Shown: piece after piece, positions 7,425 through 16,357 of the stretch
Position numbering within the stretch: position 1 is the stretch's first letter
How the letters are laid out: each line of letters opens with the position of its first letter
Assembly (NCBI GenBank): GCA_036503555.1
Contig: DASXWQ010000085.1
Location: 1 to 64,000, forward strand
Reading direction: 5' to 3'
From: Actinocatenispora sp036503555
Lineage (GTDB): Bacteria > Actinomycetota > Actinomycetes > Mycobacteriales > Micromonosporaceae
DNA: 64,000 nucleotides
The notes under the pieces: model-generated
What the model was told of the DNA's origin: nothing
What the model saw: the letters and a program-made list of their open reading frames with translations, nothing else
The model's database searches: none
Program-made: the position numbers and the translations under genes

Positions 7425-10400
7425 GTGCAGATCGGGATCCTGGGACCGTTCGAAGTAAGCGCGGACGACGGCGCCGTCGTCGACGTGCCCGGCGCCCGGC
7501 TGCGTGCGCTGCTGATCGCGTTGGCGCTCAGCCCCGGTCACGTCGTGCCGAAGGCGACGCTCATCGACTGGATCTGGGGTGAGAATCCGCCGACCGACGC
7601 GACGAACGCCTTGCAGCGCCTGGTGTCCCGGCTGCGGAAGGTGTTGCCCGACGGGTCGGTCGAGGGCCACACCGACGGGTACCGGTTGACGGTGGCGCCG
7701 GACGACGTCGACGCGGTGCGGTTCGACCGCCTCGTCGGCCAGGCCCGCGCCGACGGCGACCCCCGTCGCGTACGGCAGCTGCGTGACGCGCTCGCGCTGT
7801 GGCGCGGCGCGGCAATGCAGGACGTCGGCCTGCCGGACAGCGCGGCGTTCGACGCCGCGGTCAACCGGCTCGACGGGCTCCGCCTGACCGCCCTGGAGGA
7901 CCGGTACGAGGCGGAGACCGGCCTCGGCCACGGCGCGGAGCTGGTCGCCGAGCTGACCGACCTGGTTGCCGCCCATCCGGTACGGGAGCGTCTGGTCGCC
8001 GCGCTGATGCGGGCGCTCGCCGCGGCCGGCCGGGGCAGCGAGGCGCTGCTGACGTACCAGCGCACGAGGGAGGCGCTGGCCGACGCGCTGGGCGTCGACC
8101 CGTCGCCGGAGCTGTCCGAGCTGCACGTGGCGCTGCTGCGGGGCGGCGCGGAGCGGCGGGAGGAGCACCGGAACACCAACCTGCGGGCCGAGCTGACGAG
8201 CTTCATCGGCAAGGACGCCGACGTGGCCGCGGTCGCCGAGCTGATCGCCGACCACCGGCTCACCACCCTGATCGGTCCGGGCGGCTCGGGGAAGACCAGG
8301 CTCGCCACGGAAACCGGCCGCACGCTGCTGTCCGACGTACCGGACGGTGTCTGGCTGGTGGAGCTGGCGCCGCTCGGCGCCGACGGTGACGTGGCGCAGG
8401 CGACGCTCGCCGGGCTCGGCCTGCGGGACACCCTGCTCGGCGAGGCGGCGAGCGGGGAGCCGGTCGACCGGCTCGTCACCGCGCTCCGCGACCGGGCGGC
8501 GCTGCTGATCCTGGACAACTGCGAGCACGTGATCGAGGCGGCGGCGGCGCTGGCCCATCGCGTCCTCGGGGAGTGCCGGCAGTTGCGGATCCTCGCGACG
8601 AGCCGGGAGCCGCTCGGCATCACCGGCGAGGCGCTGTGGCCGGTGCTGCCGCTGGCCCTGCCGGAGCGGGACGCCGACACCGCCGCGATCGAGGCCGCGC
8701 CGGCCGTCCGGCTGCTGCGGGACCGGGCGGGCGCGGTCCGTGCGGACCTCGCGGTCGACGCCGCCGCGCTGGACACGATGGTCCGCATCTGCCGGGCGCT
8801 GGACGGGATGCCGCTGGCGATCGAGTTGGCCGCGGCCAGGCTGCGCACCATGTCCGTCGACCAGCTCGCCCACCGCCTCGACGACCGGTTCCGGGTGCTG
8901 ACCAGCGGCAGCCGCACCGCGTTGCCGCGGCACAAGACGCTGCGCGCCGTGGTCGACTGGAGCTGGGAGCTGCTCACCGACGCCGAACGGATCGTCCTGC
9001 GCCGCCTCGCGGTGTTCGCCGGCGGGGCGAGCGTGGAGGCGGCCGAGCGGGTCTGCGCGGGCGACGAGGTCGAGCCGGAGCAGGTGCTGGAGCTGCTCAC
9101 CGCGCTGGCCGACAAGTCGCTGCTGGTCGCCGACGGCGAGGGCGCGGCCCGTTACCGGATGCTCGGCACCATCAAGGAGTACGCCGGGCACCGTCTCGCC
9201 GAGTCCGGCGAGGCGGAGCTGGCGCGCCGCGCGCACCTGGCGTACTTCACCGAGCTGGCCGAGACCGCGGACCCGCACCTGCGCCGCGCCGAGCAGCTCA
9301 CCTGGCTGGCGACGCTCAACGCCGAGCACGACAACATCGGCGCCGCGCTGCGCGGTGCGCTCGCGGCCGGCGAGGCGCACGCGGCGATGCGGCTCGCCGG
9401 CGGTGCCGGCTGGTACTGGTGGCTCAGCGGCCACAAGGCCGAGGGCATCGAGCTGATCATCGCGGCGACCGAGATGCCCGGCGAGGTGCCCGACGACATC
9501 CGGGCCTGGGTGTACACGCTCGTCGTCACGTTCGCGACGTCCGGGCGGGCGGACGAGTACCACGCGGTGGACTGGATCCACCGGGCGTACGAGTTCGGCG
9601 AACGCAGCGGGTTCCCCAACCCGCTGGTCGGTCTGGTCGTCCCGCTGGAACGCATGCTGGCCGATCCGGCCGAGTTCGTCTCCGCGTGGGAGCCGCTGCT
9701 GGCCAGCCCCGACCCGTGGGTACGCGCGATCACCCGGCTGCAGCTCGGCAAGATGCGGATCATCCACGGTCACCCCGGGCGGGACGCCGACGAGTACCTG
9801 GTGGCGGCGGTCGCCGAGTTCCGCGCGATCGGTGAGCGGTACGGGATCTCGTTCGCCCTGACCGAGCTGGCGGACCGGATCGCGGCACGCGGCGAGTTCG
9901 CGGACGCCTGCGAGTACTACGAGCAGGCGATCGCGGTGGTGACCGAGGTCGGTGGCGTCGAGGACGTCATCCGGATGCGGTCGCGGCAGGCGCAGCTCTA
10001 CTGGCTGCTCGGCGACCGGGACGCCAGCGCGGCCACGATCGCCGAGGCGGCCCGCCGCGCCGAACGGGTCACCTGGCCCGACGCGCTGGCGGAGCTGGCC
10101 CTGTCGAAGGCGGACCTGGCCCGCTGGGACGGCGACGCCGAACAGGCGCGCCGCCAGCTCGACGCCGCGACGGCGATGCTGGGCGAGAAGGCGGAGCAGG
10201 CCAACATCCGCGCCGGCACGCACGACCTGCTGGGCTACCTGGCCGACGACGTCGAGGAGGCCCGCGCGCACCGTGCCGCGGCCGTCGAGGCCGCCGCCGA
10301 GGCGGGGTACGGCCCGCCGATCGCGCTGGTCCTCGTCGGTGTCGCGGACCTGGCGCTGCGTCTCGACCGGCCCGACCAGGCGGCGCGGCTGCTCGGCGCG

Positions 10401-10562
10401 AGCGCCGCGGCGCGCGGGCTGCCGGACCGTTCCCACCCGGACATCGCCCGGATCGAGCACGCCGCACGAAGCCGCCTCGGCGACACGCGGTACGCCGAGG
10501 CGGCTCGGGAGGGCGCGGACACGGACTGGCAGGAGCTGGTCGAGGTCACGCTCGCCTCGTGA
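7425..10562 (+). CDS. AfsR/SARP-type regulator with NB-ARC ATPase and TPR-like C-terminus
   Basis: 1045 aa. Residues 1 to about 95 are an OmpR-type winged helix (QIGILGPFEVSADDGAVVDV, LQRLVSRLRKVLPDG), and about 100-245 the bacterial transcriptional activation domain. From about 255 there is an NB-ARC/STAND ATPase: Walker A GPGGSGKT near 284-291, Walker B ALLILDNCEHV, then GMPLAIELAAARLR. The C-terminal 400 residues are helical repeats of the TPR kind. AfsR-like proteins are activators switched by ATP hydrolysis and an input to the repeats, and often control secondary metabolism. No biosynthetic cluster is visible here. Its end overlaps the convergent ABC remnant by 17 bp. Confidence 0.88.
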   Translation: MQIGILGPFEVSADDGAVVDVPGARLRALLIALALSPGHVVPKATLIDWIWGENPPTDATNALQRLVSRLRKVLPDGSVEGHTDGYRLTVAPDDVDAVRFDRLVGQARADGDPRRVRQLRDALALWRGAAMQDVGLPDSAAFDAAVNRLDGLRLTALEDRYEAETGLGHGAELVAELTDLVAAHPVRERLVAALMRALAAAGRGSEALLTYQRTREALADALGVDPSPELSELHVALLRGGAERREEHRNTNLRAELTSFIGKDADVAAVAELIADHRLTTLIGPGGSGKTRLATETGRTLLSDVPDGVWLVELAPLGADGDVAQATLAGLGLRDTLLGEAASGEPVDRLVTALRDRAALLILDNCEHVIEAAAALAHRVLGECRQLRILATSREPLGITGEALWPVLPLALPERDADTAAIEAAPAVRLLRDRAGAVRADLAVDAAALDTMVRICRALDGMPLAIELAAARLRTMSVDQLAHRLDDRFRVLTSGSRTALPRHKTLRAVVDWSWELLTDAERIVLRRLAVFAGGASVEAAERVCAGDEVEPEQVLELLTALADKSLLVADGEGAARYRMLGTIKEYAGHRLAESGEAELARRAHLAYFTELAETADPHLRRAEQLTWLATLNAEHDNIGAALRGALAAGEAHAAMRLAGGAGWYWWLSGHKAEGIELIIAATEMPGEVPDDIRAWVYTLVVTFATSGRADEYHAVDWIHRAYEFGERSGFPNPLVGLVVPLERMLADPAEFVSAWEPLLASPDPWVRAITRLQLGKMRIIHGHPGRDADEYLVAAVAEFRAIGERYGISFALTELADRIAARGEFADACEYYEQAIAVVTEVGGVEDVIRMRSRQAQLYWLLGDRDASAATIAEAARRAERVTWPDALAELALSKADLARWDGDAEQARRQLDAATAMLGEKAEQANIRAGTHDLLGYLADDVEEARAHRAAAVEAAAEAGYGPPIALVLVGVADLALRLDRPDQAARLLGASAAARGLPDRSHPDIARIEHAARSRLGDTRYAEAAREGADTDWQELVEVTLAS

Positions 10563-11404
10563 ACGTGGCCCGCGCGCGCAGGTACCCGACGAGCGCGATG
10601 CCGACGCACCAGGCGACCGCGGTGCTCGCGGTACCGGCGGACGGTGCGCCGTCGAGCAGCCCCCGCACGGTCTCGATGATCGGCGTGAACGGCTGGTACT
10701 CGGCGAACTGCCGCACGCCCGGCCCCATCTTCTCCGCCGCTACGATCGCGCTGCTGAAGAACGGGAGCATGACCAGGGGTACGGCGGCCATGCCGGCGGT
10801 CTCGGGCGACTTCGCGGCGAGCCCGAGGGCGACGGTCAGCCAACCGGCCGAGATCGCCAGCAGGACGACGAGTCCGACGACGCCGAGCCAGTCGTGCAGG
10901 CTCGCCGCCGGACGGAAGCCCAGCAGGAACGCCACTCCGACGATCGCCGCGATCGCGATCAGGTTGGTCAGGTCCAGCTTGCGGCGCATGCCCCCGGAGT
11001 ACGTCGTCGCGGGTTTCTGCGCCGCCGCCACCAGGTCGAACCGCTCCAGCAGCTCACCGATCAGCCGCCTCCCGCCGTTGCCGGGCACCAGGTCCAGCAT
11101 CAGTTGCAGGTTCTCCCGGCCCGTCAGCAGCTCGTCCACCGCCGCGAACTGGCCGGTCACCCGGATCGCCGCGCGTACCGCCCGGGCGTCGGTCGCCACG
11201 TCGTGACCCTCGACGCGTACCGTCCCGCCGTCGGCCTTCGCCAACGTGGTCAGCACGTTGACCGTCGGCGTCTTGCCCGCCCCGTTTCGGACCGAGCAGG
11301 GAGAGGATCGTGCCCGCCGCGACATCCAGGTCGATGCCGTCGAGCACGACCTTCCTCCCGTACGCCTTGCGTAACCCCGAGACCGCGATCGCCGAACGTG
11401 TCAT
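10546..11404 (-). pseudogene. Collapsed DrrA-DrrB drug-efflux ABC transporter locus
   Basis: Reading leftwards from ATG 11404, the DrrA-type ATPase begins normally (SAIAVSGLRKAYGRKVVLDG, TILSLLGP). At 11285-11287 an extra A inside the Walker A shifts the frame; in the next frame NGAGKT continues. The ATPase runs to its ABC signature YSGGMRRKLDL and there, in frame, is joined to the C-terminal half of a DrrB-like permease (TNLIAIAAIVGVAFLLGFRP ... EYQPFTPIIETVRGLL). Walker B, the ATPase C-terminus and the first permease helices are missing. The joint must be a deletion, roughly 0.8-0.9 kb by comparison with normal DrrAB lengths. It was probably an antibiotic self-resistance or efflux pair; no working pump can be made. 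Confidence 0.85.
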
Positions 11405-11458
11405 GCCTCCACTGTCGGCAGCCGGTCTGACACGGCCCCCCACGGGTGCGACCGGGTC

Positions 11459-11917
11459 TTACGGGGTGGGTCCGGCGATCGGGCCGTACACCGCGACGGT
11501 GTCCGGGTCGGCGGGGTCGTAGCGGACCGAGGTGCGCCAGCCGGGTTGCGGAACGTCGAGGCGCGGGACGACCTGCCGGGCGCGGGACTCGAAGGGCGGC
11601 GCGCCGTTGTCGGGCGTGACCAGCAGGTGCAGGATCACCTGCGGGTTGTCGTTCTGGCTGGCGCCGGTGTCCTCCAGGCGCCGCACCGTCGCGCGCGCCG
11701 GGAGTCCGGTACGCAGCAGCTGCTTGCGGCGCATCTCGGCCACCTGGTGTCCGGCCGTGATGATGCTGATCAGGCCGCCGAGGATCATCAGCGCGCCGAC
11801 GCACACCGCCACGTCGAACAGCACCGGCATCGAGTCCAGCACCGATGCGCCCGCCGCGACGATCCCGGCGCCGACCACCATGACCAGACCGGAGAACCAC
11901 CGCACCTGTCGTACCAC
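11459..11917 (-). CDS. Small membrane protein, DUF3592-like
   Basis: 152 aa with two transmembrane helices near the N-terminus (FSGLVMVVGAGIVAAGASVL and VLFDVAVCVGALMILGGLIS), then a soluble domain with ARATVRRLED ... PGWRTSVRYDPADPDTVAVY. The end resembles DUF3592-type domains, whose function is unknown; the orientation suggests a cytoplasmic or surface-exposed beta domain tethered to the membrane. GTG 11917 was chosen because GGGAGG lies 7 bp upstream and a longer version would overlap the TetR gene. No operon partner is evident. Confidence 0.65.
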   Translation of the reverse strand: MVRQVRWFSGLVMVVGAGIVAAGASVLDSMPVLFDVAVCVGALMILGGLISIITAGHQVAEMRRKQLLRTGLPARATVRRLEDTGASQNDNPQVILHLLVTPDNGAPPFESRARQVVPRLDVPQPGWRTSVRYDPADPDTVAVYGPIAGPTP

Positions 11918-11988
11918 TCCGCGCCTCCCGGTCGACGCCGCACGGTTCACCGCGTGCGTACGGTAGGAGGAGCGCGCAAACGGTGTGG

Positions 11989-12567
11989 TCAGCCGAGTTT
12001 CGCGCTCGCCGTGCGCAGCTCGTCGACGGCGTCCCGGGCGTGCCGGGCGAGCTCGTCCTTGGCGTCGCTGTCGCCCTCGGACCACTGCGCGTACGCCCGC
12101 TTGAAGGCGAGGACGCCCAGCTCGCCGGCGATGGCCGCGGTCGACTCGGGTACGCCGCGGGCGACCAGTGCGGCGGTCATCGCCGCCGCGAGGCCGACGC
12201 TCTTGAGCGCGTCGCGGTCCTGGAGTTCGGTGCTGGCCGCGACGGCCGCCTTCAGCCGGGGTGCCAGCTCGTGGTTCATGGGACCCATGCTGAGCGCGGC
12301 GCGTTCGAGACCGGCGGCCACGGCGTCGAGCGGGCTGGCGTCGCCGGGTGCCTCGGCGATGCCCTCGGCGAGCAGCCGGCTCAGCGTCTCCTGCCCGGCC
12401 ACCAGCAGCTCGCGCTTGTCACCGAAGTGCCGGAAGAATGTGCTCTTGGTGACCCCGGCCCGCGCGGCGATCTGCGCCACGGTCGTGGCGTCGTAACCCT
12501 GCTCGGTGAACAGGTCGACGGCGGCGACGACGAGGCGCTCGCGTGCCCCTGGCTCCCACCGTCCCAT
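11989..12567 (-). CDS. TetR-family transcriptional regulator
   Basis: A 192-aa repressor. The DNA-binding domain is at residues about 8-55, with VVAAVDLFTEQGYDATTVAQ and AGVTKSTFFRHFGDKRELLV; a helical effector domain follows. It is divergent from an SDR/epimerase gene, and a large inverted repeat with two copies of a GGGACWAGAGTCCC element lies between them, so it very likely represses both itself and the SDR gene. The family usually responds to small hydrophobic ligands; which one is unknown. Confidence 0.9.
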   Translation of the reverse strand: MGRWEPGARERLVVAAVDLFTEQGYDATTVAQIAARAGVTKSTFFRHFGDKRELLVAGQETLSRLLAEGIAEAPGDASPLDAVAAGLERAALSMGPMNHELAPRLKAAVAASTELQDRDALKSVGLAAAMTAALVARGVPESTAAIAGELGVLAFKRAYAQWSEGDSDAKDELARHARDAVDELRTASAKLG

Positions 12568-12585
12568 GCCCCCATCATAGGTGAC

Positions 12586-12632
12586 GGGACTCTTGTCCCA
12601 TCACTCTGGTAGAGTGACGGGACAAGAGTCCC
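12586..12632. promoter_or_regulatory. Large inverted-repeat operator for the TetR/SDR pair
   Basis: A 47-bp inverted repeat: two 22-bp arms separated by GGT at 12608-12610, identical except for one base. Each arm begins or ends with the 14-mer GGGACTCTTGTCCC or its complement, itself nearly a palindrome, so the site offers two TetR dimer boxes in mirror orientation. It fills most of the gap between the two divergent start codons and probably covers both promoters. Confidence 0.8.
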
Positions 12633-12651
12633 ATTGCTGGGGGAGAGATCC

Positions 12652-13533
12652 ATGCACGTCTTTGTCACGGGTGGTACGGGTCTGATCGGGTCCGCCGTCG
12701 TCGCCGAGCTGCTCGGCAACGGCCACACCGTCCTCGCGCTCGCCCGCTCCGACGCGTCCGCGCGGGCCGCCGCCGCGGCCGGCGCCGAGCCGCTGCGCGG
12801 AGGACTCGCCGACCTGGCCGTCCTGCGTACCGGCGCGGCGCGGGCCGACGGGGTGATCCACCTGGCCTTCAGCCACGACTTCAGCACCGCCGAGGCCGTC
12901 GCGACGGCCGTCGCGGAGGAGGGCGCCGCCATGGCGGCCCTCGGCGACGAGCTCGTCGGTACCGGCCGCCCCTTCGTCACGGTCTCCGGTACGCCGTGGG
13001 TGCCGGGCCGCGCCTCCACCGAGTCGGATCCGGTGCCCACCGACGGGCCGGTCGGCGGTCGCGGTCGCGCCGTCACAGCCGTCCTCGGCCTGGCTTCGCG
13101 CGGGGTCCGGAGCGCCGCCGTACGGCTGCCACGCACGGTCCACAACGAGGGCGCGGGCGGCTTCGCCGGCATGCTGACCGGCATCGCGCGCCAGACCGGG
13201 GTGTCGGGCTACCCCGGCGACGGCACGCAGCGCTGGCCGGCCGTACATGCGCTCGACGCGGCGGTCCTGTTCCGGCTGGCCCTGGAGAAGGCGCCCGCCG
13301 GCACCGCCTGGCACGCCGTCGCCGACGAGGGCGACGCGGTACGCGACATCGCCGCCGTCATCGGCCGGCGGCTGGGCCTGCCCGTCGAGGCGGTCCCGGC
13401 GGAGACGTACGGCCCGCTCGGACCGATCTTCGCCGCCGACCAGCCCTCGTCCAGCGCGTACACCCGGGCGACGCTCGGCTGGCAGCCGACGCACCCGAGC
13501 CTGCTCGCCGACCTGGAGAACATCGAACCCTGA
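12652..13533 (+). CDS. NAD-dependent epimerase/dehydratase-like SDR
   Basis: A 293-aa extended short-chain dehydrogenase. It starts with the Rossmann motif VFVTGGTGLIGSAVVAELLG and ends with a substrate-domain signature (ATLGWQPTHPSLLADLE). The usual YxxxK active site is not obvious; the segment GRGRAVTAVLGLASRGVRS occupies that area, as in the atypical SDR5 subgroup that resembles NmrA-type regulators. It may act as an oxidoreductase on small carbonyl substrates. ATG 12652 follows GGGGGAGA. It is divergent from, and probably controlled by, the adjacent TetR protein. Confidence 0.85.
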   Translation: MHVFVTGGTGLIGSAVVAELLGNGHTVLALARSDASARAAAAAGAEPLRGGLADLAVLRTGAARADGVIHLAFSHDFSTAEAVATAVAEEGAAMAALGDELVGTGRPFVTVSGTPWVPGRASTESDPVPTDGPVGGRGRAVTAVLGLASRGVRSAAVRLPRTVHNEGAGGFAGMLTGIARQTGVSGYPGDGTQRWPAVHALDAAVLFRLALEKAPAGTAWHAVADEGDAVRDIAAVIGRRLGLPVEAVPAETYGPLGPIFAADQPSSSAYTRATLGWQPTHPSLLADLENIEP

Positions 13534-13573
13534 CGGTCGGGCACCAATTCGGTCCCTGCGTCGACCGGAGCTG

Positions 13574-14669
13574 TCAGGCGATGCCGAAACGGGCGGCGAA
13601 CCGCGCGGTGAACAGGTCGGCACCCTTGCGCTCGTGCACCGTCTCCACCGTGGCCGCGGCGGCTCCGGTCGGCGTGGGGAGCTGGCCGACTCCCGCGTGC
13701 GTTCCCAGTGGAAGCAGGATCCTGCGCTCGGGCGTCGGGGTGTGGACGGCGCCCGGTTGGCCGCCGGCGAGTTGTGCCCTGATGTTGGTCACCACGATCT
13801 CGGCATGCGTCATCGCGTACGACGCCATCCTGGGATCGGTGACAGCGGTGATGTCTCCGATCGCGTAGACGTGTTCGTGGCCCTGGACGTTGAGCCGCTC
13901 GGTGACGGGGACGGTCGCCTGCTCGGTCAGCGGCGAGAGGCGTCCGTCCGCCAGGTAGCCCGTGTTGATCCGGACTCCGAACGCGTGGAACCAGATGTCC
14001 GCCGTGATCTCGTCACCCTTGTCGGTGGTCGCCGTGATGCGGCCGGACACGCCGGCCCCGACCGCCGGCAACGGGGTCACGACGGTACCCAGTCGTACGT
14101 CGATGCCGAGCCGGTCCAGCTGGTGGCGCAGGGTGTCACGCACCGGGAAGAAAGCCGGGAAGCAGCTGGTCGGCCTTGGCGACGATGACCACGCGCTTGT
14201 CCGGCCATACCTCCTTGATCTCCCCGGCGAGCTCCAGGCCGACCGGGCCGGCGCCGAGGATCAGTACGCGGTCGGAGTCGGCCACCTCCTGGTGGGTCGC
14301 ACGGAGATCGTCCAGCTGCTGGGCGATGCTCGTCGAGGCGTCGTTCGGCTTGGCCGGATAGGGGTAGCTGGAACCCGTTGCCAGGACCAGGTAGTCGGCC
14401 TCGACCCGCCGGCCCGACGCGAGGGTCACGCCGTGCGGATCCACCGAGACCGCCCTGTCGCGGATCACCCGTCCCCGTTCGAGCAGCGTCCCGTACGGAA
14501 AGAACGCGTTGGGCGCCCAGTCCGGCCGGGTCAGCGCCCGCAGCGACGCGGCAGCGTTGACGAACGCCTCTCGGGGGTCGACGAGGATGACGTCGGCCTC
14601 GGAGTCGAGCGCCTTGGCGACCAACGTTCCGCCGTACCCTCCGCCGACGACCAGCACAGTGCGTCGCAT
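13574..14669 (-). pseudogene. FAD/NAD(P)-dependent oxidoreductase (NDH-2-like), frameshifted
   Basis: From ATG 14669 (GGGAGG upstream) the protein has FAD and NAD motifs VLVVGGGYGGTLVAKALD and VLILGAGPVGLELAGEIKE. At 14151-14153 a TTT on the coding strand appears where TT would keep the frame: as read, the product ends LLPGFLPGA, whereas removing one T gives LLPGFFPVRDTLRHQL. It then continues in the other frame through EHVYAIGDITAV (the C-terminal FAD motif) to FAARFGIA at 13574. Together the parts make a normal flavoprotein of about 364 aa. The cause is either a true null mutation or a base-calling error in a short homopolymer. It is divergent from a MarR regulator with strong operators between. 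Confidence 0.82.
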
Positions 14670-14721
14670 GGTCGACCTCCCGTAGCAGATGTCGTTGGCC
14701 GGCATCCACCACGCGCCGGTC

Positions 14722-14770
14722 GCTAGAGTTGACACGTCAACTCTAGCGTGGTGAGTTGATGTGTCAACTC
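14722..14770. promoter_or_regulatory. Two MarR operators and a minus-strand promoter
   Basis: Two copies of GAGTTGA-N4-TCAACTC, at 14726-14743 and 14753-14770, are centred 27 bp apart. The left one extends to a 26-bp palindrome (14722-14747). On the minus strand TTGACA (14762-14767) and TAGAGT (14740-14745) are spaced by 16 bp, a plausible promoter for the oxidoreductase lying inside both operators. Bound repressor would block it directly. Confidence 0.8.
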
Positions 14771-14792
14771 GTGCGGTCGGTACGATCCGGCC

Positions 14793-15299
14793 ATGGCGAA
14801 ACCCCGCGCACTGCGGCCGGACGAGTGGCAGCTCTGGAACACCTGGATGCAGGCCCAGCGCCTCCTCGCCCGCGAGCTGGACCGTGACCTGCAGCGCGAC
14901 CACGGCATCTCCAAGGCCGACTTCAGTGTGCTCGTGACGCTGGACCAGGCGCCGGGCGGCCGGATGCGCGTGGGCGAGCTCGCCGAGTCGCTCGCCTGGG
15001 AGAAGAGCCGCGTCTCGCACCAGCTGACGCGGATGGGGAACCGCGAGCTCGTCCGGACCGACAACGACGCCAGCGGCCGCCGCATCGGGATCGGCCTGAC
15101 CGCCAAGGGCCGTCGCACCGTACGGAACGCCGTCCTCAGCCACGGGGACAACATTCGCCGACACTTCTTCGACGCGCTCACGCCCGAGCAGACGGCAGCC
15201 ATCCAGGCGTGGAGCCGGCAGGTGGTCGACCGCATCGGTGAGACCGCCGACAGCGTCACGTCGGAGGCCGTCGATCCGCCCCGCGGTGACGGCTCATGA
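14793..15299 (+). CDS. MarR-family transcriptional regulator
   Basis: A 168-aa winged-helix protein. Characteristic segments are HGISKADFSVLVTLDQAPGG, the recognition region LAESLAWEKSRVSHQLTRM, and the wing with TDNDASGRRIGIGLTAKGRR. MarR proteins act as dimers and are released by phenolic or oxidising ligands. It is divergent from a flavin oxidoreductase whose promoter carries two matching palindromes, so the likely role is local repression of that gene. Because the target is frameshifted as sequenced, the regulator may have lost its purpose. Confidence 0.9.
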   Translation: MAKPRALRPDEWQLWNTWMQAQRLLARELDRDLQRDHGISKADFSVLVTLDQAPGGRMRVGELAESLAWEKSRVSHQLTRMGNRELVRTDNDASGRRIGIGLTAKGRRTVRNAVLSHGDNIRRHFFDALTPEQTAAIQAWSRQVVDRIGETADSVTSEAVDPPRGDGS

Positions 15300-15423
15300 C
15301 CGCGGTGGCCGGCCGACCACACCGGTGAGGTAAGCCCCCGGCCCGGGCCTCGGGGTACCGCCATGGTGACGGACCGCCGCGGGCAGCAGGGTGTGTCGTA
15401 CACCGATGCGAAAGGGGCTCGCC

Positions 15424-16251
15424 GTGGTCGAGTCAGGTCCGAGGCGGCTGCTGCCGTTCGCCGTTCTCTGCCTGCTGCTGTCGTGGGTGCCGTGGCTGGT
15501 GCTCGGGATACTGGGCGCCGACGTCAACCACGGCCCGGCACAACTGGTGTTCGCGCTCGCCGCGAGCGGCCCGTCGCTGGCCGCGCTGGTGCTGTGGCTG
15601 GCCGGCCACCGGCGCCGGCGGCGCGTACGGCTCGGGGTGTGGCCGGTCGTGGCGGTGCTGGCGGGTGCCGCCGCGCCGGTGCTGTCGGCCGTCGCCCTGC
15701 ACGCCGGTGACCTGTCGCTGCTCGGCCACCACGCGACGACCGTGGTCGCCGGCGTCGGCGGGCCGTTGGGCGCGCTGGCGTACACGCTGGTGTCCGGGCC
15801 GCTGTCGGAGGAGTTCGGCTGGCGCGGGTACCTGCAGCCGCGGCTGCGGGACGGCCTCGGTCGGGCCGCGACCGTGGCGGTGCTCGGCACCGCCTGGGGG
15901 CTCTGGCACGTGCCGCTGTTCTTCCTCGCCGGTACCAGCCAGCACGACAAGGGCCTGTTCACGATCGAGGGCGCGCTCTTCTTCCTGATGCTGTACCCGC
16001 TGACGTACCTGGCGCTGTACGTCTCGGAACGGCTCCGCGGCGGCGTGTGGGCCGCCGTCCTGCTGCACGGCGCCTGGAACTTCGCGGACGCCGTCACACC
16101 CGCCCCCGGCCACCTCGGTACGGCGCTGGAAGCGGTGTTCCTCCTCGCGATCGCGGCCCTCGCCGCGCTCACCTGGCGGCACCCCGTACCGGCCGCTACC
16201 GCTGCCGGCCGAGGCACTGTCGAGACGGGCGCGCCCGCCAGGGTCGCGTGA
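15424..16251 (+). CDS. CPBP-family intramembrane metalloprotease
   Basis: A 275-aa polytopic membrane protein of the CPBP (Abi/Rce1-like) family. The three motif regions are LSEEFGWRGYLQPRL (Glu-Glu and Arg), LWHVPLFFLAG (His) and LLHGAWNFAD (His), which hold the metal and catalytic residues. Seven or eight hydrophobic segments surround them. In bacteria such proteases have been tied to peptide maturation or immunity, but the substrate is unknown. GTG 15424 was chosen because AAAGGGG precedes it at good distance; in-frame starts at 15391 and 15406 would add 6-11 residues. Confidence 0.85.
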   Translation: MVESGPRRLLPFAVLCLLLSWVPWLVLGILGADVNHGPAQLVFALAASGPSLAALVLWLAGHRRRRRVRLGVWPVVAVLAGAAAPVLSAVALHAGDLSLLGHHATTVVAGVGGPLGALAYTLVSGPLSEEFGWRGYLQPRLRDGLGRAATVAVLGTAWGLWHVPLFFLAGTSQHDKGLFTIEGALFFLMLYPLTYLALYVSERLRGGVWAAVLLHGAWNFADAVTPAPGHLGTALEAVFLLAIAALAALTWRHPVPAATAAGRGTVETGAPARVA

Positions 16252-16320
16252 GCCGCCCGCGGCAGGGCCGTCGGCACCCGCCGCGTCCGGTCGCCGGTGC
16301 GGCGCCTCGGCCGAAGCTGC

Positions 16321-16340
16321 TACTACACTGGCCGGTAGGA
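16321..16340. promoter_or_regulatory. BlaI-type operator at the blaI-like promoter
   Basis: TACTACACTGGCCGGTAGGA, an imperfect TACTAC-N8-GTAGTA dyad typical of BlaI/MecI/CopY boxes, ends 17 bp before the BlaI-like start. Two better copies occur at 21722-21769, which supports this one as a real autoregulatory site. Confidence 0.65.
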
Positions 16341-16357
16341 GCAGGCGAGGAGGCGCG

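Noticed and set aside
7251..10460. A 1069-codon minus-strand open frame opposite the AfsR-type gene
   Set aside because: Same frame-shadow effect; the plus strand carries winged-helix, Walker and TPR features in order.
7425..11404. Secondary-metabolite cluster suggested by AfsR-type regulator plus DrrAB
   Set aside because: No polyketide, NRPS, terpene or glycosylation genes are near, and the transporter is broken.
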